A program made the position numbers and the translations under genes. The notes beneath the pieces are model-generated. The model searched no databases. It was not told where the DNA came from and saw nothing but the letters and a program-made list of their open reading frames with translations. From positions 25,193 through 56,955 of the forward strand of contig FLMG01003040.1 of the NCBI GenBank assembly GCA_900088475.1: a stretch of 31,763 bases of DNA, in the 5' to 3' direction. The stretch is from Hyphochytrium catenoides. Lineage: Eukaryota; Sar; Hyphochytriomycetes; Hyphochytriales; Hyphochytriaceae. Positions 21,777 to 31,763 of this stretch are shown piece after piece (the stretch's first letter is position 1; each line of letters begins with the position of its first letter).

Positions 21777-24725
21777 ATGCTTGTGCCGGCTGCTGCAGAA
21801 TTCGCATTTTCACCGCCCAGCAAACGGCGGAAGGTGGCGCGGACTGCCTCTGAAAATGGTGCCGAAAGCGCAGCTGATAGCAAGCCTTCAGGTGTGCTCT
21901 TGCAATGATGCCTGTACAGGCATTCCCCTCGTTATGCTAGACTCTCACTGCGCCGACCAAACAGGCATGAAGGAAGGCACTATGAAAGCCGAGACAAGCT
22001 CTACAAGGTAAGGCGGGATATAGCAGATTGTCAGCGCCATAATCATAACACTGCATCTCTATTTATAGCAGAGCTTGGAGCCTTGATAAGGAGGAGTATC
22101 TCAAAGTTCTTATCGGTGCAATCGATGAGCTCGGTTATAGGTAAGAACTCCCCGAATGGTAGTTGCTTAGGATATCTTCGCCTTTTGACAGAAGTGCATA
22201 GCCGCTGCGCCAGGGCACTTGAGGAAGATTCGGGCATTCAAGTCACCAACGAGGCGGCCAGCGGCTTCTGCACAGCGATCCTAGGAGGGGACTGGGAAGA
22301 AGCACTCAAGCTCTTGACTAAATTGCAGTTCAAAGATAGAGATGGCGCAGAAAAAGCCCAGTTTCGCATCCTTGCCCAGAAGTATCTGGAGATGGTGGAG
22401 GAAGGAGACTACCAGGCCGCTATCAGATGCCTGCAGAAGGAAGTGGCCAACTTGGCTCCTGTACGTGATGCCCATTTCCTCGTTTTCCATTGCATCTTAG
22501 CTATCTGGTTTGAGTGAGCTCTGGCCGCCGTCTTAGCATCTTCGCCTCTCTCCTTGTTTTCCTCGTCCTTCACCTAGACCTTTAACGCTTGAATGGAGCT
22601 ATATTGCGTCACCCTTTTCGAAAGACCTCTAAACGCTGAAACCACCTGTCTAGAGCCCTGAAGAACTCCATCGGCTGTCATCTGCCTTGCTTTACGCCAA
22701 TGACCCGCCTCGTCTCTATCTAGAGATGCAGTGGCCAGGCACCAAGGGAGGCTCAAGAGCCGAACTACTAGAGAGTGTGAGCGCTATCATGTCTCCAAAG
22801 CAAATGGTTCCCAGGAATAGATTGCAGGTGGAGTCACCCGTAGGCTTATGTGCGACAGGATTGAGCAGGGATCTCCTACAACGAAACAAAATACCAGGGC
22901 AAGAGGCAACGTGGAAGATAGCTGAGTTAGGGAAAACAGGGTCACGCATCTGTGGACTCATCATCTTCTCTCCTAGATCCTCATTCAGCGGTCTATCCAG
23001 TGTCAAGTACAGAACTTTGAAGACAACAATGTTCCTGCCACTTCGCTTTCTCTTTTGGAAGACTCCTCATTCGATAGGTTCCTCTACAACCCCGTGTCTT
23101 ACTCGTGCATTGTCTGATCCGCCGGTGGGTCTCCTCTGTCTTAGGCCACTATTGCCCAGACATACTCTGTACGTCTTGGAGGAACATTGCGATGAAGTCC
23201 TCTATGTGAGCTTTTCCCACAAGGGTGATCGCTTTGCGTCGGCCTCAAAGGACCTTTCCATCATTATATGGGCTTACTCCACCGCGGTATGCCGAAGGTC
23301 ATTACTTTAGACGCCTAGATGTGACGTGCACATGGAAACCGTAGTCAAGAAGGAAGAGATCCCGGTCATGGAGGGTAACAAAAGAAAGTGCCTCTCTGGA
23401 CTGACTTGCTAACATTGGAATATTTCAGCAATCACCGACACAACTTCATTCTTTGCGGGGCCATTCCGATGCTCCGTATTCCCTCGACTGGTCCCCAGAC
23501 GACAAACGGATAGTATCCTGCGGCAATGATAGCCTGGTGAAGCTCTGGGATGCTGTGGTATAGCAAACAAGTCGACCACCAGTGGAGCAAACGTCTCATC
23601 ATCTTGTCTTGGTGTAGTCCGGGGAATGTATTTCTACTCTAGACAAGCACTCCATGCCCGTGCAAGCAGTGGCTTGGCTACCTGACGGCCAATCCTTTGT
23701 ATCAGGGGGCCTGGATAAGAAGCTCTTTCGATGGGTGAGCCGCTAAGATATGCTTAGATGATACCGTTTGACCAATACTCCACCACTAACAAAAGCCTGT
23801 TCCATGCAGAGTCTCTCGGGTCAGGTCTTGCAAGAGTGGTCAGGACATCGGATCAATGACATCTCGGTGACTCCTGACGGTAATCGAATCTTCGCAGTTT
23901 GCTCAGAGAAAATGCTTCGGGTGTACTACACCGATGAGTGGAAGAAAGCTGAGACGTAAGAAATCAAGCCCTTCACCTGACTTTGGGCAACCTACACGGC
24001 TTTGTCGATGGTTTACTTAGTTGCCTCTCGTATTTCTTTTTGTGCTTTCTAAGTTCCACGTTTCTTATGCTTTACGACCACACTTCAGGGTTCTCGAGCC
24101 AGACAGCGTCACATCACTTTCGTTGGATGCCCAGGGACGGTATGCCCTGCTAAATATAGCAGGAGAGGTAAGATGCTTCCTTCTAAGGCCCAGAGCTAAC
24201 ACAAAGTGGAGCCTAATACTTCATGCGAAGAAGGGAGAAGTCCAATGCGTGGACACTCTACAGGGTGCAGTTATAGGAACCTATAAAGGACACAAGCAAG
24301 GGAGGTTTATCGTGAGGGCCGCGTTTGGCGGTCTGAACCAAGGGCTGGTCGTATGTGGCAGTGAAGGTGAGAAAGGCTTACACTCTCCCCAAACTTGATG
24401 CTATCCCTCCTTAATGCTAGTTCCCGGCTCGATCGTCCTAAATGCCTGCCACCCCTGGCGCGTTGAAGAATGTTCAGCATTCCTACCACCGATAAATATC
24501 CGTTACTCTTCAAACTCGTCGGGAGACCTTGATACCTTCTTATTCAGTCTCTCTTCATATCGTGTAGACTCCTGCATTTACATCTGGCGAAGAAAGGGTG
24601 GGGAGCTGCTCGAGCGGCTGCTGGGACACTCCAGGACTGTGAACTGCATCACTTGGCACCCGTCAGATCCCCATCTTTTCGTCTCCGCTAGTGATGATCA
24701 CACACTCAGAGTCTGGGGTACGTGA
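21777..24725 (+). CDS. WDR26: WDR26/Gid7-like LisH-CTLH-WD40 protein
   Basis: Twelve exons: 21777-21891, 21965-22007, 22069-22140, 22202-22460, 22654-22827, 22977-23077, 23145-23286, 23429-23557, 23618-23734, 23810-23955, 24089-24366, 24568-24725. They give 577 residues in phase. The N-terminus has a nuclear-type basic cluster (SPPSKRRKVAR, 12-22). LisH is at about 58-90 (LKVLIGAIDELGY, then RALEEDSGIQ). CTLH follows to about 155 (LGGDWEEALKLLTKLQFKDR, then QKYLEMVEEGDYQAAIRCL). Seven WD repeats fill about 262-575, starting EEHCDEVLYVSFSHKGDRFA and ending SASDDHTLRVWGT. WDR26/Gid7 is a subunit of the GID/CTLH E3 ubiquitin ligase, shaping the oligomer and recruiting substrates. The start was chosen because an in-frame stop lies just upstream and the frame reads into the basic cluster. 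Exon 11 may contain a 66-nt intron (24168-24233). Exon 3 has a TAGCAG tandem acceptor. The last codons overlap a donor-like GTACGT, so a further 3' exon is possible. Confidence 0.92.
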
Positions 24726-25015
24726 CCTCTACGGTGAACGAGAAAAGAGGCCCCGCTGACAGGAGAGAAGTGGCAGATATGCGTGAGTTGAATCTGTACA
24801 AGGTATATTACATAAGAGCTAGTGTCACAGTCTTCCAAACCCTGCCATGTTCTGCCGGTGCGCGGGTTCGTCTCTGGCTTTTTCAATGTCGCTTAACTAC
24901 ACTGGCCTTCATCACGGCTGTCGGAGGTACATCTGTCTGAAAGTGTCCTCTGCAGCTACGAACAGTTCCGTCTTCCGCAGAGGATAAAAGCGCGGTTTTG
25001 CGTGCATGGATCGCC
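24726..25015. other. Convergent 3' intergenic region
   Basis: 290 bp between the stop codons of the WDR26-like and CRIPT genes. It should contain both polyadenylation regions. No other feature is supported. Confidence 0.5.
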
Positions 25016-25728
25016 CTACTTAAGGGACATCTTATACTCCTTGGTGTTCAGCACCTTCCGACCACACATCGCGCATATTCCTACGATATAGGCAAGAAAA
25101 CTTAGCGCGGCCTCACTCGTCAAGTCACTACCACCTTATTTCATACCCGACTCACATATATATATATAGGGCAGAAAATGTCAAAATGGGAGGAAGCAGG
25201 GTAAACAAGGATTTTCAGTAGAGGAGCATCCGGGCCTCAAATGGAAGAGGAGCAGCTGATAGGAACATAGAGAGTGGAGATGAGGGACAGGTGCATTAAA
25301 AACAAGTGTTCTAGCTGAGGAAAGGGCTAGCATGGAAAGAAGAGGTCTGAAAAGGTACACGACTAGCCCGTAGTTGATAGGAGGGTTGAGACAGTCTGCA
25401 GAATCCGTTGGCGAAGAAGCTACCTTTTTTGTAGGCACAGCCCGTGCAGTAATGAGCCTCTTGCGATACCTTCGACTTGCAGATCCGGCAGGCCCTAGAC
25501 ATCGGCGTAAACCTACAGCCTGGAAGTCAGCGCCATACTACAATGGGACTGAGGTAATGTCATACTAATGCTTTACCTTGCACTCTTGCCACGCTTGCTC
25601 AGAAGTTGATTGGACGGCCCTACAGCTCTACCACCATCCTTCCCGCCGACGGTGTTTCTGGCACCATCCTTCCATTTGTCGGGTACAACGAGCTTGGAGA
25701 GCTTCTCTTCACACTTCTCGCAGACCAT
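25016..25728 (-). CDS. CRIPT: CRIPT (cysteine-rich PDZ-binding protein homologue)
   Basis: Three exons: 25728-25577, 25512-25424, 25080-25016. They give 101 residues, the same length as human CRIPT. The product begins MVCEKCEEKL and continues VVPDKWKDGARNT, a signature of the family. The middle exon gives CRICKSKVSQEAHYCTGCAY, and the last gives GICAMCGRKVLNTKEYK. The CxxC pairs (3/6, 59/62, 73/76 and 83/86) form the zinc-binding clusters typical of the family. In mammals it was named for binding PDZ domains of PSD-95. It has also been reported as a component of the human minor spliceosome, which fits its wide conservation in organisms without synapses. The start at 25728 is the conserved MVCEKC Met; the open frame further upstream has no ATG. 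The gene is divergent from the CIPK gene and convergent with the WDR26-like gene. Splice phases agree and the match is near end-to-end. Confidence 0.97.
25154..25169. repeat. Short (AT)n run inside CRIPT intron 2
   Basis: An alternating AT stretch within the second intron of the minus-strand CRIPT gene. It resembles a TATA box but sits in an intron between convergent genes, so a promoter role is unlikely. Confidence 0.6.
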
Positions 25729-26322
25729 CTCTGCGTTAGTGCAGGATAATACTCTCTCCTCTCCGCTTCGGCACCGAAGTTCTGCGGCCACCAGTCAACA
25801 CAGGGAGTGCTTCAGATTGGCGTCTGAGTAACTTCTGCTGCTTGGGACTCAACAAGAATATCAACATCATCTTCTGGCCGCAATGCTCGCTTCCTTGCTC
25901 TGTGAAGCTGTGGGGACTGTGAACCTGTTCTGAGTTTGTGAACTCAATACTTTTTTGTTTCACTGTTAATCAAAGAGACACAGTTGCCAAGAAAAAGCTA
26001 TTTTGACGTCAAATACAACATATTTTTCTGCTCTCAGCTGTGATAATTAACATGGAACCCTATGTGCCTTTACAGTGGTCGGAGTGGTTAGGTCCCACAT
26101 TTACCCTAAATGGACGGGTTAGGGAGGCATCCGAACTCCGATAAGCTGTTTCCATACTTGAACAAAGGGTTGTCAAGTTTATAGGAGGCGTTATGTACCG
26201 ATATCTTTGTTGGTAGAGTTCTACGGTACGAGCTTCTGTCTTCCCTCCATCACAGCATCACAGCTCGCCGTCCTTCACAAAGAAGATCCGTGTCAGCGAT
26301 CTCTTGCACTCGTCTCTTTCGT

Positions 26323-26396
<74 letters not shown>

Positions 26397-26682
26397 CCCA
26401 TCTCTCTATCTATCTTGCTCTCTCTCTTGGCTCTTTCTCTCCTCTCTCTCTGCTCTCTCGTCTGACGCTTCTCTCCTTTGCTCTTGATCTTACGAGTAGC
26501 GTCAGTCTTTTTCTGATCGGGAGCATCCGCTGACAGAGCTCACTTGTGCTTCTGCTCAGCGTCTGTTTCTCTTTGGGCCATCCTGTAAAAGCACTGTTGA
26601 AGCTCCTTTTGACATAAATATAGACCTTGATCTTAGACCCGAGAGAAGGAGGAGGATATCGGAGCTGCGTTAGGGAGCCAGA
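25729..26682. promoter_or_regulatory. Divergent CRIPT/CIPK intergenic region
   Basis: 954 bp between two divergent start codons, so it should carry both promoters. It includes the long CT microsatellite at 26323-26395, located about 290 bp upstream of the CIPK start. No TATA box or named element is assigned. Around 26076-26150 a stretch looks faintly tRNA-like but fails on inspection. Confidence 0.4.
26323..26395. repeat. (CT)n microsatellite upstream of CIPK gene
   Basis: About 70 bp of CT dinucleotides with a single TTTC interruption, ending in CCCCCC. More pyrimidine-rich sequence follows to about 26470. Long CT tracts near promoters can exclude nucleosomes or bind GAGA-type factors in plants and animals; whether that applies here is unknown. 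Confidence 0.92.
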
Positions 26683-29702
<3,020 letters not shown>

Positions 29703-29971
29703 AGTAGGGTAGAGCCTTACGCTAGCTGCCACACGAGTCTAGAGCTCTAAAACTATGAGTATGGAGTGAACTACGCAAATTACACTCGCTACCAACTGTA
29801 AAAGTGACGTCGGTGCGGAGAGGCTAACCTCATCCAAGCTTGGATAGAGACTAGGCGCATGCACGAGAAAACTTAAGGGAGAGGGAAGGGGTTGTCTTGT
29901 CGAAAGTTGGGATGAGGAAGACTAACAAGCGGGTCTAACTTAAGATAGAAACTGTACAGCCCATGTCGGGA
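29703..29971. other. Convergent 3' intergenic region
   Basis: 269 bp between the stops of the CIPK and ankyrin-repeat genes. It presumably contains both 3' untranslated regions. No other feature is seen. Confidence 0.5.
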
Positions 29972-30571
29972 CTACTGCCATAGGCGGATGGTGTCATAGC
30001 CTGCTAACACCTGGACGCCCACAGATATCCCAACCACAACCAAAAAGACCTTGAGCGCATTCTTCCAACTGTTTGGATCTTCTTCATTTTTCTGCTTGTG
30101 GGCTTTGCCCAGTAAAGTTGAAACCTCCATGTGCCCGGCACTATGGGCAAGAACGAGGGCCGAAAGACCGTGCTTGTCGGGTTGCAAGGGGTCGGCACCC
30201 CTTACAAGCAAAGCCTCACATAGCTCCAAATTGCCATTCCGAGCAGCGTAGTGTAGAGGCGTCCGCTGATCCAGGGAGGATGATGCATTAACATTTGCCC
30301 CATTTTCTAGCAGAAGCATAGCTGTCTTAAAGCGGTTGTGCACCACGGCATAGTGTAGTGGCGTCTCATTGTAGAAGTCCGGGTTCTTGACATCCACATC
30401 CACGCCTTCATCGAGGAACTTCTGAACTAGCTCTTCATTGTCTTCCTTTGCAGCACTCCAAATACTTGGATTTGACGATGAACTGAGCCTCACCATGGAG
30501 GCTCCTGGCTGTGGCTCGTGATCATCTCCCTCCGCGGTTGGACTTTGCCCCTTTTTAATTGGCGATGACAT
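29972..30571 (-). CDS. Tail-anchored ankyrin-repeat protein
   Basis: A 199-residue intronless frame from the ATG at 30571. The frame extends upstream to about 30688 but has no ATG there. After a low-complexity, Ser-rich start come four ankyrin repeats: about 35-64 (SIWSAAKEDNEELVQKFLDE), 69-98 (ETPLHYAVVHNRFKTAMLLL), 103-132 (RTPLHYAARNGNLELCEALL) and 136-160 (GLSALVLAHSAGHMEVSTLL). A charged linker follows, then a single C-terminal hydrophobic helix (KVFLVVVGISVGVQVLAGY, 174-192) and a seven-residue tail. This fits a tail-anchored membrane protein with the ankyrin repeats facing the cytosol, inserted after translation. Ankyrin repeats mediate protein binding, and no catalytic domain is present. 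The specific role and target membrane (ER, mitochondrial outer, plastid outer or peroxisomal) cannot be told from sequence. A 5' exon adding residues is possible. Confidence 0.85.
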   Translation of the reverse strand: MSSPIKKGQSPTAEGDDHEPQPGASMVRLSSSSNPSIWSAAKEDNEELVQKFLDEGVDVDVKNPDFYNETPLHYAVVHNRFKTAMLLLENGANVNASSSLDQRTPLHYAARNGNLELCEALLVRGADPLQPDKHGLSALVLAHSAGHMEVSTLLGKAHKQKNEEDPNSWKNALKVFLVVVGISVGVQVLAGYDTIRLWQ

Positions 30572-31763
30572 GATCCATACAGTCAGTAACCGAAGCTCTA
30601 CAGGGTCATGTACCGTAACAGTGTCCGCAAAGAGTGAGACTGGACGAGCTGCAGGAGATTCTGAGCGCTGCTCTACTAGGGTCTGCACATCGTTCGCAAG
30701 TCCAAAAGCCGTTAGTCTGACTGACTGTCCACCAGCCCATGAGGCAGCACCTGTTGAGCCATAGCAGGAAGTGGGATGATGGGAAGCGTGGGCCTCTATC
30801 GCACGATGAAAGATGCTTCACTCTTCTTAGCTTCACCCTTCTCATTCTTCTCCACATGTCATCAGGTTTCTGATTTCTGATGATGGTGACGCAGAACCAT
30901 TTCTTTGATATTTCTATGATAATCATTCTCAATGCAGGTTTCGTCATCCCATTGCTATGTACACCTGCAGCCAAAACCTACCATGCACTGCCTTTGTAGC
31001 GTAATCCTTTGCCAAGTGCATGGGCGGATCAAAGCACTGGGGAGGGAGGGAGGTTCCTCGTTTTCGGCATAGCATTCAAGGTTGCAACCAAGAAGGGTAT
31101 GCCTTCAAGCCTTATCATGGATTTACTAAGCTACCGTTACAGAATATGTCATTATACGGGCCTTCATTCAGAATAGCGGGGGTCACAGAGAGCTGCTCTT
31201 TGTTCGTTTCTGACCCCTGCGAACTGCGAACACTCCCTTGTCTCTCTCGTTCACTCTCTCATCCTGTTTGCCTGATATTATGACGGGCCTGGATCCCTCT
31301 GTCTTGGAGGTGACGGGGTGTTCTTGTCGCACTCCTGGAACTAAAGGAAGGAACCACAACGGACCTCGCCTTTCCTTTCTGTCTCCTCCTCCTACCTTCT
31401 CCTTGCTTCTGCTTGGCCTTCATCCATCACTTGGCGCTTCGCTAATAAAAACCTCTCAACACCGTTCTCCATTCTCAGCTACTTCCCAGTGCTCCTTGTC
31501 CTGTCTCCTTGCTGTCTTTCTTCCTTCCCGTGTAGCTAGAGAGCGCCTTTGTTCTAACTGCGGAGCGCTACATGGCGCTAACTCGAGGTTAATCACATCC
31601 AATAACCCGTTTGAAGAGATCTCTGAAGCGAGCAATAGACTTCATTCACAGCGCTGACAGGATTGGTGACGGGAAAACAACATCGGATAAGATTGTGCAG
31701 AAGCAGATATAGCGGTTGCAACCACGGAAGCATGTCGGCTGAGCTAAAGAGTGCCGACTCTAC
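30572..31763. other. Terminal stretch without supported gene
   Basis: About 1.2 kb after the ankyrin gene start. The part next to 30572 should hold its promoter and leader. Further right, 31230-31520 is pyrimidine-rich (CTCT/CCTTCT). An ATG at 31279 opens a short frame that reaches a possible donor near 31308, but no second exon in phase is convincing before the window ends. A plus-strand gene could begin here and continue outside. Confidence 0.4.

Noticed and set aside
22083-22201. Continuous reading from 22083 through 22517 as one exon of the WDR26-like gene
   Set aside because: The frame before 22141 differs from the one that gives the LisH sequence. Splicing 22141-22201 restores LGYSRCARALEEDSG, as in the family.
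25568-25791. 72-residue start of CRIPT from position 25791
   Set aside because: That start is GTG. The conserved family start MVCEKC lies at 25728.
26100-26112. Telomere-like CCCTAAA word
   Set aside because: A single copy within other sequence; no array, so not telomeric DNA despite the RAP1-like gene in the window.
26070-26150. tRNA-like stretch (GGTCGGAGTGGTTAGG followed by partial arms)
   Set aside because: It resembles the D-arm of Ser/Leu tRNAs, but there is no GGTTCGAAT B-box, no matching acceptor stem and no convincing anticodon arm.
29972-30688. 238-residue version of the ankyrin protein starting at 30688
   Set aside because: The codon at 30688 is GTG; the first in-frame ATG is at 30571.
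31238-31657. 139-residue frame near the right edge
   Set aside because: Low-complexity Ser/Pro/Leu translation of CT-rich DNA, with no motif. The ATG at 31279 might start a gene, but no second exon can be supported.

Overview
The window is nuclear DNA of a eukaryote. The recognisable genes sit on both strands as unlinked single units, and most are cut by many short GT-AG introns (about 60-280 bp). Reading frame, splice phase and family conservation together fix 47 complete introns. Base composition is roughly balanced. A plant-type CIPK kinase, a bacterial/fungal-type DAHP synthase, a Ty1/copia relic and frequent simple repeats suggest a free-living protist, possibly an alga. I cannot name the lineage from sequence alone.

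Layout. 1-1436: the first exon of an unknown minus-strand gene (its intron runs off the left edge), and a divergent single-exon gene for a secreted or type I membrane protein. 1437-3696: no gene; a 276-bp CTG/TTG tract and GTAC-rich palindromic sequence. 3697-6478: a six-exon RAP1-like telomere/chromatin protein (BRCT, Myb, long acidic linker, C-terminal RCT-like domain). 6479-11033: a gene-free stretch, then a frameshifted Ty1/copia pol carrying an inverted duplication of its own sequence. 11034-13755: no supported gene. 13756-14082: a small secreted eight-cysteine protein with beta/gamma-crystallin character. 14083-15663: no gene; GA-rich. 15664-18810: a 12-exon DAHP synthase with an N-terminal hydrophobic anchor. 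18965-20904 (minus): a nine-exon MRG-domain protein in which an unassigned beta-rich domain replaces the usual chromodomain. 21777-24725: a 12-exon WDR26/Gid7-type protein. 25016-25728 (minus): a three-exon CRIPT of exactly the human length. 26683-29702: an 11-exon CIPK with a NAF/FISL motif. 29972-30571 (minus): a tail-anchored ankyrin-repeat protein. 30572-31763: nothing supported.

The genes do not form an operon or pathway. They alternate in convergent pairs (DAHPS/MRG, 154 bp apart; WDR26/CRIPT, 290 bp; CIPK/ankyrin, 269 bp) and divergent pairs (MRG/WDR26, 872 bp; CRIPT/CIPK, 954 bp), as in a compact genome. Their roles are housekeeping: aromatic amino-acid entry, chromatin, ubiquitin ligation, splicing and calcium signalling. 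The most interesting items are the RAP1-like protein with apparent SUMO-linked motifs, the unusual MRG architecture, the membrane-anchored DAHP synthase, a possible 66-nt in-frame stopless intron in the WDR26 gene, and very relaxed splice-site usage. All spliced models are inferred without transcripts.
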